Shown here one piece after another: positions 8,178 to 16,710 of a stretch of 64,000 bases of DNA. The translations under genes were made by a program, and so were the position numbers. The notes under the pieces are model-generated. The model ran no database searches, was not told the origin of the DNA, and saw nothing but the letters and a program-made list of their open reading frames with translations. Origin of the DNA: Roseiarcus sp963832305 (GTDB taxonomy: Bacteria > Pseudomonadota > Alphaproteobacteria > Rhizobiales > Beijerinckiaceae). Numbering within the stretch: the stretch's first letter is position 1; each line of letters begins with the position of its first letter. The DNA lies in the NCBI GenBank assembly GCA_963832305.1, contig CAWHTU010000018.1:478246-542245 (forward strand). The letters run 5' to 3'.

Positions 8178-9701
8178 TTGACGGCGCGCGTGGCGGGGAC
8201 TTTGACGGCGCGGATTGAAATGCTCGGCATATCGAAGGCGTTTCCCGGCGTCCGGGCGCTCGATCATGTCGATTTCCGCGTCGAGGCCGGCGAGGTCCAT
8301 GCGCTCATGGGCGAAAACGGCGCCGGCAAGTCGACTCTCATCAAGATCATGACCGGCGCGCTGAGGCGCGACGAAGGCGAAATTCGCATCGACGGCCGTC
8401 CGGTCGAGATCGGCTCGCCCGGCGAAGCGCGCGCGATGGGCGTCGGCACAGTCTACCAGGAAGTCAATCTTATCCCGACCATGTCGGTGACCAAGAATCT
8501 GACTCTTGGCCGCCAGCCGCGCCAGTTCGGTCTCATTTCTTGGCGTTCCGCGCGCAGCCTCGCCCGCGAGCGGCTCAAGCGACTCAAGATCGACATCGAC
8601 GTCGAGCGGACGCTTGGATCCTATTCGCTCGCGATCCAGCAGCTCGTCGCCATCGCTCGCGCGCTCGAGGACGACACGCGGGTGCTCGTGCTCGACGAGC
8701 CGACCGCGAGCCTCGACGCCGATGAGGTCGAGCTCCTCTTCCAGATCCTCCGCGACCTCAAGTCCCGCGGCATTGCGATTGTGTTCATCACCCATTTCCT
8801 CGATCAAGTCTACCGGATCGCCGATCGCATATCGGTGCTGCGCAACGGGCGCCTCGTCGGCGAGGCGGCGACGGCCGAGCTTCCGCGGCTTAAGCTGATT
8901 GCGCTGATGCTCGGACGCGAACTCGAAGAGACGAAGGAACGCGTCAAAGCCGCCCATCACGCTACGAAGGGAGAGCCGATCCTCGTCGCTGAGGGCCTCG
9001 CGCGACGCCGCGTCATGGCGCCGTTCGACCTCGCCCTGCGGCCCGGCGAGGTCGTGGGACTGGCCGGCCTCCTCGGATCGGGACGCACGGAAGTCGCCAA
9101 GCTCGTCTTTGGCGCGATCCGGCGCGATTCCGGAAACCTCGAAGTGGCGGGCGAGAAGGTGACGTCGCAATCGCCGCGGCAGTCGCTGCGGCACGGGATG
9201 GCGTTCTGCCCGGAGGACCGCAAAGCGGAGGGGATATTCGCCGAGCTCAGTGTGCGCGAGAACATCATTCTCGGGCTCCAGACCAAGCGCGGATGGCTCG
9301 CCCGCCTCTCCTACGCGGAGCAGGAGCGGCTCGCGCAGGAAATGATCGAGGCGCTGGAGATCGCCACGCCGGACGCCGACAAGCCGGTCGGCCAGCTCTC
9401 TGGCGGCAACCAGCAGAAGGTCGTGCTCGCTCGCTCGCTGGTGTCGGGTCCCAGCATTCTCATTCTCGACGAGCCGACGCGCGGGATCGACGTCGGCGCC
9501 CACGCTGAGGTCGTTGCGCTGATTCGCAAGCTTTGCGCGGAGGGGCTTGCGCTCCTGGTCGCGTCCTCGGAACTGGACGAACTGGTCGCCGTCAGCGACC
9601 GGATCGCGGTTCTGCGCGACCGGAAAAAGATCGGCGAGATCGCGGGCGGCGACATCACCCGCGAGACCATCATCCGCACCATCGCCGGCGCGCGCTCGTG
9701 A
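8178..9701 (+). CDS. Sugar ABC importer ATPase with two nucleotide-binding domains, YtfR-like
   Basis: A 507-residue duplicated ATPase that powers sugar uptake. Domain 1 has Walker A GENGAGKST and Walker B VLVLDEPTASLD, but its signature region is the weaker SLAIQQLVAIARAL. Domain 2 has a degenerate Walker A (GLLGSGRTE), a good signature LSGGNQQKVVLARSL and Walker B LILDEPTRGID. This asymmetry is normal for the sugar CUT2 subfamily. The TTG at 8178 gives the longest protein; the GTG at 8190 or ATG at 8220 could be the true start. It overlaps the next gene by four bases (GTGA). Confidence 0.9.
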   Translation: MTARVAGTLTARIEMLGISKAFPGVRALDHVDFRVEAGEVHALMGENGAGKSTLIKIMTGALRRDEGEIRIDGRPVEIGSPGEARAMGVGTVYQEVNLIPTMSVTKNLTLGRQPRQFGLISWRSARSLARERLKRLKIDIDVERTLGSYSLAIQQLVAIARALEDDTRVLVLDEPTASLDADEVELLFQILRDLKSRGIAIVFITHFLDQVYRIADRISVLRNGRLVGEAATAELPRLKLIALMLGRELEETKERVKAAHHATKGEPILVAEGLARRRVMAPFDLALRPGEVVGLAGLLGSGRTEVAKLVFGAIRRDSGNLEVAGEKVTSQSPRQSLRHGMAFCPEDRKAEGIFAELSVRENIILGLQTKRGWLARLSYAEQERLAQEMIEALEIATPDADKPVGQLSGGNQQKVVLARSLVSGPSILILDEPTRGIDVGAHAEVVALIRKLCAEGLALLVASSELDELVAVSDRIAVLRDRKKIGEIAGGDITRETIIRTIAGARS

Positions 9702-10765
9702 CGCCGCAGTCGAACCTCGAAACCGAGACCGTCCCGCTCTCCTCGCGTCCCGCCGCTTTCCTGCGCCTGCGCGGGATCTTTCGCCACCGCGCGATCTGGC
9801 CGCTCTTGGCGCTCGTGCTCATTCTCGCGGTCGACGGGATGATCTCGCCCGGCTTCTTCAATATCCGTATCGTTGACGGACGGCTGTTCGGCAACCTCAT
9901 CGACATCCTCTACCGCGCGACGCCGACGGCGATCGTCGGGCTCGGCATGGCGGTCGTGATCGGCACGAAAGGCATCGACCTTTCGGTCGGCTCGATCATC
10001 GCGATCGTTGGCGCGGTCATCACCTGGCGCATTCATGGGGGCGATCCGCATTTCGTCGTTCTGCTCTGCGCGCTCGGGGTCGGGATTCTCTGCGGGCTAT
10101 GGAACGGCTTTCTTGTCGCCGTTCTCGACATTCAGCCGATCATCGCGACCCTGATCCTGATGGTCTCCGGGCGCGGCATCGGCCTTATGATCAACCTGCT
10201 CTACGGCGGCACCAATCCAAGCTTCACCAGCCCCTTCCTGCAGGGGCTCAGCGTCGGCCATGTCGGCCTCGTACCGACCCGGCTCCTTCTCGGGGGCGCA
10301 ATTTTCGGCGTCCTCTGGCTGCTCATCCGCCGGACTGCGCTCGGCCTCTTTCTCGAATCGGTCGGCGGCAACTCGGCGGCCGCCGATCTGGCCGGAATCA
10401 ACGCCCGCCTGATCAAATACGCGGCCTACATCATCTGCGGCCTGTGCGCCGCCTGGGCCGGCGTGATCCTGGCGGCCGACACGCATACGTCCGATCCGGT
10501 CAGCATCGGCCTTTACATCGAGCTCGACGCCATTCTCGCCGTCGTCATCGGCGGCGGTTCGCTCTCGGGCGGCCGCATCTACCTCGGCATGACGATTCTC
10601 GGCGCGCTGGTCATCCAGACGCTGACCACCTCGATCCTGACAAGCGGGCTGCCGCCCGAATACAATCTTGTCGTCAAGGCGGTCGTCGTGGTTGTCGTCC
10701 TGCTGCTGCAGTCGGACAACCTTCGCGCGGCGCTCTCGAAAGGCCTTGGCGGGAGCAGGCGATGA
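9698..10765 (+). CDS. Sugar ABC importer permease, YtfT-like
   Basis: A 355-residue integral membrane permease of the CUT2 type. It shows the family element AVVIGTKGIDLSVGSIIA and the cytoplasmic coupling region SVGGNSAAADLAGINARLIKY, with about nine hydrophobic spans. The GTG at 9698 overlaps the stop of the ATPase gene (GTGA), and its own stop overlaps the next permease gene (ATGA). A longer frame upstream of 9698 is a shadow of the ATPase gene. Confidence 0.9.
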   Translation: MTPQSNLETETVPLSSRPAAFLRLRGIFRHRAIWPLLALVLILAVDGMISPGFFNIRIVDGRLFGNLIDILYRATPTAIVGLGMAVVIGTKGIDLSVGSIIAIVGAVITWRIHGGDPHFVVLLCALGVGILCGLWNGFLVAVLDIQPIIATLILMVSGRGIGLMINLLYGGTNPSFTSPFLQGLSVGHVGLVPTRLLLGGAIFGVLWLLIRRTALGLFLESVGGNSAAADLAGINARLIKYAAYIICGLCAAWAGVILAADTHTSDPVSIGLYIELDAILAVVIGGGSLSGGRIYLGMTILGALVIQTLTTSILTSGLPPEYNLVVKAVVVVVVLLLQSDNLRAALSKGLGGSRR

Positions 10766-11724
10766 ACGAGAAATATCTGCCGCTCGTCGCCACGATCGCC
10801 GTCTTCCTCGCTCTCTTCATCACCGGCGGGCTGCTCTACAACAATTTCTTCTCGACCCAGGTCATCGGCGACATCCTGGCCGACAACGCCTTCATCATCA
10901 CCGCCGCGATCGGCGCGACCTTCGTCATTCTGAGCGGCGGGATCGACCTCTCGATCGGGTCGATGATCGGCTTCGTCGGCGTCGTCATGGCCAATCTCGA
11001 TCCGCTCGGGTGGCATCCGCTTGCCTCGGGGGCGCTGATGCTCGCTTTCGGCCTCTCCTTCGGCGCGCTTCAGGGCCTCATCGTCGACTTTTGCGAGATT
11101 CAGCCTTTCATCGTCACGCTCGCCGGCCTCTTCCTGCTGCGCGGCAGCTGCTTCATGATCAATCTCGATTCGGTCCCGATCCGGCATCCTTTCGTCGCCT
11201 GGTTCGCCGGATTGAGCATTCCGCTGCCTGGAGGCGGCGAACTTCGGAGTTCGGCGATCACCATGCTGATCGCGCTTGCGGCGGCGATCGTCATCGCCCA
11301 TTTCACCCGCTTCGGCGCCAATGTCTATGCGATCGGCGGCGACCGGACGTCGGCCAAGCTGATGGGCGTGCCGATGCGGCGCACGACGATTGCGATCTAT
11401 GCCCTCGGCGGCTTCTACAGCGCGCTCGGCGGCGTGATCTACGCCCTTTACACGTCTTCGGGCTATCCGCTCGCGGGCACCGGAAACGAGCTCTCCGCGA
11501 TCGCCGCGGTGGTGCTCGGCGGCACGGTGCTGACCGGCGGCGTCGGCATGGTTGCGGGGACGCTGTTCGGCGGCATGATCCTCGGCTTGATCGCGACCCT
11601 GATCAATTTCAATGGGTCGTTGAACGGAGCCTGGATCATGATCAGCGGCGGAGTTCTCCTGTTCCTGTTCATCGTGTTGCAGCGATCCCTGCTTTCATCG
11701 TTCAGGCTGAGGGGCGTCGGTTGA
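10762..11724 (+). CDS. Sugar ABC importer second permease, YjfF-like
   Basis: A 320-residue permease, the partner of the YtfT-like protein. Visible are FVILSGGIDLSIGSMIGF, the coupling-loop AIGGDRTSAKLMGVPMRR and a glycine-rich pair of helices AAVVLGGTVLTGGVGMVAG. Two permeases plus a two-domain ATPase and a binding protein match the YtfQRT-YjfF arrangement, which supports a galactofuranose or related sugar substrate by family. It ends three bases before the regulator open frame. Confidence 0.9.
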   Translation: MNEKYLPLVATIAVFLALFITGGLLYNNFFSTQVIGDILADNAFIITAAIGATFVILSGGIDLSIGSMIGFVGVVMANLDPLGWHPLASGALMLAFGLSFGALQGLIVDFCEIQPFIVTLAGLFLLRGSCFMINLDSVPIRHPFVAWFAGLSIPLPGGGELRSSAITMLIALAAAIVIAHFTRFGANVYAIGGDRTSAKLMGVPMRRTTIAIYALGGFYSALGGVIYALYTSSGYPLAGTGNELSAIAAVVLGGTVLTGGVGMVAGTLFGGMILGLIATLINFNGSLNGAWIMISGGVLLFLFIVLQRSLLSSFRLRGVG

Positions 11725-11727
11725 GAT

Positions 11728-12583
11728 TTGCTCGAGGGCCATGGCGCGGGTCTCCACACATTGACTAGAGCGCCTCAGCGCGCCCGCGCCGGCGCACAAC
11801 GATCGGGGGCAGAGCTCGCGGAGCGGCGCGACCGCGCTGCCCAGAGGTTCGAGCGCAATATCCGTACGTCGCTCGCCGGGCGGCTCGGCCGTGAGATCGT
11901 CGGCGGAATTTATCCGCCCGGTTCACTCCTGCCCAACGCGGCCGATATGTGCGCGCGCTTTTCCGTGTCACGCACTGCGCTGAGGGAAGCCTATAGCGTG
12001 CTTACCGCCAAGGCGATGATCGTCGCGCGGCCGAAGATCGGCACCCGCGTCAGGCCCAAGGCCGACTGGAACATGCTCGATCCGGAGGTGCTGTCCTGGC
12101 ATTTGCAGACGACGCCGACCGAGAGCTTCGTCGCCGAACTGTTCGTGCTGCGGCAGATGGTGGAGCCCGAGGCGGCGGCGCTCGCGGCCAAGGCGCACGC
12201 GCGCCCCACGATCGACCGGATCGCCGACGCCTATCGGCGCATGGACCAGTTCAAGGACGGCGCAGGCGATCTGATCGGCGCGGATCTCGACTTCCACATG
12301 GGCATCCTCGAGGCGACCGGAAATCACTTTCTCACCGCGCTCGGCGGCCTCATCCGCACTTCGCTCGAATGCACCTTCGAACTGAGCTGGGAGGGCGCCT
12401 CCCGGATTCAGGACGACCGCCTGCATCAGCACCGCGGAATCTTCGAGGCCATCCGCGACGGCTCGCCGGAACTGGCCAAGATCCGCATGACCGAGCTTCT
12501 CGAGCGACTCGATGAACGATGTGCGGCAATATCTCACGCAGCGCGACGCGGCCAGGGAGTCGGCAGCCGCGCGACCGCTGTAG
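11728..12583 (+). CDS. FadR-subfamily GntR regulator of the sugar operon, with a 3' frameshift
   Basis: A winged-helix N-terminus (IVGGIYPPGSLLPNAADM, FSVSRTALREAYSVLTAK) is joined to an all-helical FCD ligand domain with its metal residues (ADLDFHMGILEATGNHF, HRGIFEAIRDG). By position it probably senses the imported sugar and represses the operon. After LLE near 12504 the open frame continues unnaturally and runs to 12675, into the convergent ClC gene. Dropping one base there gives DSMNDVRQYLTQRD and a stop at 12581-12583, a natural end. I give the corrected end. Start codons are non-ATG: TTG at 11728 or 11761. Confidence 0.8.
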
Positions 12584-12602
12584 AGGCGATCGCTGGCGGC
12601 GC

Positions 12603-13994
12603 TCAGGCGGCGGCGCTCGTCTCGCGCGCCCTGAGGCGCGCCGCCACTTGCTCGTCGGTGAGCCTCGCCTCGTAGATCGAGCGCCGCTCGATCAGACGCG
12701 AGGTCGCGGTGGCGACGATAATCGCGGTCAGCATCGGCAACGCGAAAGCGCGCGCTTGGCCGGTCAATTCCATCATCAGCACCAGCGACGAGATCGGTCC
12801 CTGCGTCGTCGCGGCGAGCATTGCGCCGGCGCCGAGCAGCGCAAAGAGCCCGATCTCGCCGCCGGGATGAACCGACAGCCAGAGACCGCCGAGCGCCGCG
12901 CCGATCAATGCGCCGGCGGCGAGCGAGGGCGTGAACAACCCGCCCGGCGCGCCGCTCGCCGCGGAAGCGACAGTCGCGAGCGGCCGCAGCAGAAAAAGAG
13001 CCGCTAGGGCGACGGGAGCGAGCGGATGGCCGAACAGAAGCTGGGCGAGATCCTGGCCATTGCCGAGCAACTCGGGAAAGACGATCGACAGAAGTCCAAC
13101 AATCCCCAGGGCCGCCGGCGGTGCGATCATGCGCCGCCAGCCTGACGGTCGGACCCGATCGGCCCATGCGATCGCCCGAACAAAAACGACGGACCACAGG
13201 CCGATGAACGGCGAGGCGACGATCGCCCACAGGTAGACATCAGGCGAAATGGCGTAGAGCGGGACTGTGTAGAGGGGCGCATTGGGGATGACGAAGCTCG
13301 CCGTCTTGACCGCGATCAGCGAGGCGGCGAGCGCGGGCATGACCAGCCTCAGCGCCAGCGTCCCCCGCAGCACTTCGAGCGCAAACAGGGCGCCGCCGAG
13401 CGGAACGCTATAGACGGCGGCCATTCCGGCGCCGGCGCCGATCGCGACCATAAGGCGTCGCTCATCGTCCGAAAGCTTTTGCAGGTCGGAGGCCAGGTTG
13501 CCGAAGACCCCGCCGAACTGCTTCGGCGCGCCCTCGCGCCCGAGCGGCGCGCCCATGCCGACGATGACGATCGACAGCACGGCGCTGCCGATCGTCCTGA
13601 GCGCCGGCAGGCGGCCGGCCTGGAACCAGATCGCCGCGGTGATCTCGATACCGTTGCCGGTGGTGAGCCGCGTCAGCAGCCATTGGCCTGCGCTGGTGAT
13701 GAGCCCGGCGCCGAGCAGCAAGGCGACATGGCGCAATGGGCTGGTCTGCCGCGCCGCCTCGAGCAGCGCTTCCGGCTCGGCTGTGCCCCAGGCGAGCGCT
13801 TGCGCTGCCTTGAACAATAAGGTCAGAGCGGCCGCGCCAAGTCCGGCGCACACGCCGGTCAGCGCGACGGCGAGCCAGAAGCCGAGCGCGCCGGGGTCGC
13901 GAAGCGTCGCCGGGACTCTCCCGCCGGCCGGCGTCGGCCCGGCGGCGTCTGGCGCGGGGAGGTTCGACGCTAACTCCAATTCCGGCCTCCGCAT
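12603..13994 (-). CDS. ClC-family chloride channel or H+/Cl- antiporter
   Basis: A 463-residue ClC membrane protein. The selectivity-filter segments are present: GAPLGREGAPKQFGG (the GREGP-type element with alanine in place of proline), APGGLFTPSLAAGALIG and a later helix region with LMMELTG. Neither CBS domains nor a long tail is present. The frame stays open up to 14087, but the ATG at 13994 just before the first sensible residues (MRRPELELASN) is preferred. Whether it is a channel or an exchanger cannot be settled by eye. It is convergent with the regulator gene and divergent from purE. Confidence 0.88.
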   Translation of the reverse strand: MRRPELELASNLPAPDAAGPTPAGGRVPATLRDPGALGFWLAVALTGVCAGLGAAALTLLFKAAQALAWGTAEPEALLEAARQTSPLRHVALLLGAGLITSAGQWLLTRLTTGNGIEITAAIWFQAGRLPALRTIGSAVLSIVIVGMGAPLGREGAPKQFGGVFGNLASDLQKLSDDERRLMVAIGAGAGMAAVYSVPLGGALFALEVLRGTLALRLVMPALAASLIAVKTASFVIPNAPLYTVPLYAISPDVYLWAIVASPFIGLWSVVFVRAIAWADRVRPSGWRRMIAPPAALGIVGLLSIVFPELLGNGQDLAQLLFGHPLAPVALAALFLLRPLATVASAASGAPGGLFTPSLAAGALIGAALGGLWLSVHPGGEIGLFALLGAGAMLAATTQGPISSLVLMMELTGQARAFALPMLTAIIVATATSRLIERRSIYEARLTDEQVAARLRARETSAAA

Positions 13995-14161
13995 CAGGGC
14001 TCGGACCCGCGCGCCCCAAACGAGAGGCCTACAGCGCCGGGCGACGCTGCGCAAAGTCCGCTGCAGGCCCGCCGCCGCGCGCCGCACGCTTGCGCCCCCC
14101 GCGACCTTCCTTTAAGCGCAAATGCCATGATTCGCGTCGACTCGGGCCTAGGCGGGCGCCT

Positions 14162-14668
14162 GTGAGCGGGGCGGCGAAACCGGTTGCCATCATCATGGGC
14201 AGCCAGTCCGACTGGGCGGTCATGCGCCGCGCCGCCGAGACGCTCGAAGCGCTCGGTGTCGGTTATGAGGCGCGGATCGTCTCCGCCCATCGCACGCCCG
14301 ACCGGATGGCCGCCTTCGCCAAGGGAGCGAAAGCCGCGGGCTTCAAGGTCATCATCGCTGGCGCAGGAGGGGCGGCGCATCTGCCGGGCATGACGGCGGC
14401 TTTCACGACGCTTCCGGTGTTCGGGGTGCCCGTCCCCTCGAAGGCGCTGAAGGGTGAAGACAGCCTCCTCTCGATCGTACAAATGCCGGCCGGCGTCCCG
14501 GTCGGCACACTCGCGATCGGCGAAGCCGGCGCGGTCAACGCCGCCCTCATCGCCTCGGCGGTGCTCGCGCTCGCCGACGAAGCGCTGGCGCGGCGGCTCG
14601 AGGCGTGGCGGGCGGCGCGCACCGCCGAAGTCGCCGAGCGCCCTGTCGACGAGGCGCCGCCTCGATGA
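14162..14668 (+). CDS. purE: N5-carboxyaminoimidazole ribonucleotide mutase
   Basis: Class I PurE rearranges N5-CAIR to CAIR in purine synthesis. The protein has 168 residues with the substrate-binding stretches IIMGSQSDWAVMRRA, VSAHRTPDRM and the IAGAGGAAHLPGM loop, all diagnostic. GTG at 14162 is the start closest to homology; upstream frame to 14090 reads as low-complexity basic sequence. The stop overlaps purK (ATGA), so the two act together as the bacterial two-enzyme route. Confidence 0.95.
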   Translation: MSGAAKPVAIIMGSQSDWAVMRRAAETLEALGVGYEARIVSAHRTPDRMAAFAKGAKAAGFKVIIAGAGGAAHLPGMTAAFTTLPVFGVPVPSKALKGEDSLLSIVQMPAGVPVGTLAIGEAGAVNAALIASAVLALADEALARRLEAWRAARTAEVAERPVDEAPPR

Positions 14669-15753
14669 TCCTAAGCCCCGGCGCGACCGTCGGCATTCTC
14701 GGCGCCGGCCAGCTCGGCCGGATGCTGGCGGTTGCCGCGCTGAAACTCGGCCTGCGCGCCCACATCTTCGCTCCCGAGTCGGCGGCGCCGGCATACGACG
14801 CGGCCGCGGCGCGGACGGTCGCGGCCTTCGACGACGAGAGGGCGCTCGCCCGCTTCGCCGAGGCCGTCGATGTCGCGACCTTCGAGTTCGAGAACGTGCC
14901 GACGGCGACGGTCGAGCTCCTCGCAGGGCGCGTGCCGGTCCGGCCGGGGGTCCGCGCGCTGGCGCAGACTCAGGACCGGCTTATTGAAAAGACGTTCCTG
15001 CGCGATCTCGGCCTCAAAACCGCGCCCTTCGCAAAGGTCGAGGATGCCGGCGCGCTGGTGCGCGCGGTCGCCGAGCTCGGACGCCCGGCGATCCTCAAGA
15101 CCCGGCGGTTCGGCTATGACGGCAAGGGTCAGTCGCTGATCCGCGAGGGGTCGAACGTTGCTGCGGTTCACCGCACGCTGGGCCAGGCGCCGATGATCCT
15201 CGAGGGCTTCGTCGCCTTCGAGCGCGAGGTCTCGGTCGTCGCCGCGCGCAGCCTCGAAGGCGAGATCGTCGCTTACGACCTCTGCGAAAACGAGCACGAG
15301 CGCCACATCCTCGCCCGCACCCGCGCGCCGGCCCGGGTCAGTCCTGAGACGGCGGCGGAGGCCAAGCGCATCGCCGGCCAGGTGCTCGAAGCGCTCGAAT
15401 ACGTCGGCGTATTGGCGGTCGAGATGTTCGTCGTCCGCGACCGGCACGGCGGCGAGGGGCTGATCGTCAACGAGGTGGCCCCGCGGGTCCACAACTCCGG
15501 CCATTGGACGATCGAGGGCGCGCAGACGTCGCAGTTCGAGCAGCATATCCGCGCCATCGCTGGCTGGCCGCTCGGCGTCCCGGCCCGGCGCGGGCGGGCC
15601 GAGATGCACAATCTGATCGGCGAGGACGCCGAGGAATGGCGCGATATCCTCGCCCAGCCGGATCTCAGCCTGCATCTCTACGGCAAGCTCGAGATCCGCC
15701 CCGACCGCAAGATGGGCCATGTGACCCGAATCTTCCCGGAGACGGCGAGCTAA
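14665..15753 (+). CDS. purK: N5-carboxyaminoimidazole ribonucleotide synthase
   Basis: PurK is the ATP-grasp enzyme that makes N5-CAIR from AIR, bicarbonate and ATP, feeding PurE. The 362-residue protein begins with a nucleotide-binding GILGAGQLGRMLAVAA, has the ATP-grasp lysine segment LKTRRFGYDGKGQ, and the metal-binding VNEVAPRVHNSGHWTIEG. It ends just upstream of a tRNA gene. Identification is firm. Confidence 0.96.
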   Translation: MILSPGATVGILGAGQLGRMLAVAALKLGLRAHIFAPESAAPAYDAAAARTVAAFDDERALARFAEAVDVATFEFENVPTATVELLAGRVPVRPGVRALAQTQDRLIEKTFLRDLGLKTAPFAKVEDAGALVRAVAELGRPAILKTRRFGYDGKGQSLIREGSNVAAVHRTLGQAPMILEGFVAFEREVSVVAARSLEGEIVAYDLCENEHERHILARTRAPARVSPETAAEAKRIAGQVLEALEYVGVLAVEMFVVRDRHGGEGLIVNEVAPRVHNSGHWTIEGAQTSQFEQHIRAIAGWPLGVPARRGRAEMHNLIGEDAEEWRDILAQPDLSLHLYGKLEIRPDRKMGHVTRIFPETAS

Positions 15754-15850
15754 GGCGCCTCTGAGGCGCTTCTCGCGCCTTGACAGCCCGACTGGCCCTT
15801 CACTATATCGCCGCCTCGCCTCGATGAGGCTGCGGCTCTCGAGAGCGCGT

Positions 15851-15927
15851 GGCGGGATAGCTCAGCTGGTTAGAGCGGCGGAATCATAATCCGTAGGTCC
15901 CCAGTTCAAGTCTGGGTCCCGCTACCA
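15851..15927 (+). tRNA. tRNA with anticodon CAT, probably elongator tRNA-Met
   Basis: A full 77-base cloverleaf including encoded CCA. The acceptor GGCGGGA pairs with TCCCGCT (one G-T pair at the end), the D-arm is GCTC/GAGC, the anticodon stem GCGGA/TCCGT holds loop ATCATAA, and the T-arm is CCCAG/CTGGG with TTCAAGT. The anticodon is CAT. The 5' G-T end and overall form resemble rhizobial elongator tRNA-Met as I remember it. A lysidine-modified tRNA-Ile2 is the alternative and matters because tilS is also in this window. Confidence 0.93.
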
Positions 15928-15965
15928 AATCAAAACCACTTATGCGTCAAACTGTTATCGAAGAC

Positions 15966-15990
15966 AGCCGGACTAGTCCGGCTTTTTCTT
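15966..15990 (+). terminator. Intrinsic terminator after the tRNA gene
   Basis: The perfect palindrome AGCCGGACTAGTCCGGCT is followed directly by TTTTCTT. It lies 39 bases after the tRNA and is the clearest intrinsic terminator in the window. Confidence 0.9.
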
Positions 15991-16328
15991 TCTCGCATTT
16001 TGTCGCACCGTTTCGTTTAGGCCGTCAGCTCCGCACAACATCGCAAGCACCACGGCCGCGATCGACGGTGGGTTGGCCGCGCCGGAGGGCTTACCTCCAA
16101 GAGGTCAGGTTTGACTCAGGTCAAAGAAAATCGGGCGCACGCGCTTTAATGTTCGAATCACGCAGGAGTCGAGTGGCTGCGACCTGCTGACGGACAGGGC
16201 GACATGGAACTGTCGATCTTGGGCCGCCCAATGGAATTTTACGACCAGGACAAGCGCGCCCGCAAGGCGAGAAACCGGCCGAACCAGAGCCCGCACCACA
16301 GGCGAAGGTCTTTGCGCCGCCGGAGTAG
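15991..16328 (+). other. Gap after the tRNA with scraps of coding-like sequence
   Basis: No intact gene. From about 16204 one frame reads ELSILGRPMEFYDQDKRARK, and after a one-base shift another frame reads EKPAEPEPAPQAKVFAPPE before a stop at 16326-16328. Both look like protein but I cannot assign a family. Together with the ABC-2 remnant that follows, this suggests a decayed segment beside the tRNA. Confidence 0.35.
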
Positions 16329-16646
16329 ACCCATGGCGGTTTCAGCAGCAGCCGGCTCTGGGCCTATGACCTGCAGCAGATCATCAACCAGGTGGTGCAA
16401 ACCTACGCCACACGCGCTACAGGAGCCCCCACAACCCCGAGCGGAACGGAAATTCAGCCGGTCAACCTCGCCCTCGGCGTCATGTTCAACCCCAATCTCA
16501 GGTCGGAATGGTTCACTTCGGCGATGCAGGTCATCAACAACATCGCTATGCTCTCGATCATCCTGACCGGCGCCGCGATCATCAGCGCGGTGTATTTCGT
16601 CATCTCCGGAGTCCGCTTCCGCAAGACGCTTGTCGTCCTTCAATAG
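16329..16646 (+). pseudogene. Fragment of an ABC-2 type permease (YhhJ/RbbA-associated family)
   Basis: The frame from 16329 to the stop at 16646 reads LWAYDLQQIINQVVQTY, then QPVNLALGVMFNPNL, WFTSAMQVINNIAML and SIILTGAAII. This matches the middle of ABC-2 export permeases, where the first membrane helix after FNPN is normally followed by an IREREHGT segment. Here the match stops after TGAAII and the rest of the protein, on both sides, is missing. Roughly 100 of about 370 residues remain. The first ATG in frame (16392) would give an 84-residue product, but a functional gene is unlikely. Confidence 0.7.
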
Positions 16647-16710
16647 GCGGGGCAGCTCACCCGACCAAGGATATTCACGCCCGACAACATCCAGCGCGAG
16701 GCTTTTGACG

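Noticed and set aside
7830..9503. A 557-codon open frame antisense to the sugar ABC ATPase
   Set aside because: Shadow frame; the plus strand has all ATPase motifs.
10099..10770. A long plus-strand frame running through the YtfT-like permease into YjfF
   Set aside because: The first part is an Arg-rich out-of-frame translation of the YtfT-like gene; only the part from 10762 is a real gene.
13462..14019. A minus-strand 185-codon frame inside the ClC gene
   Set aside because: Out-of-frame reading of ClC with Arg/Ala-rich composition.
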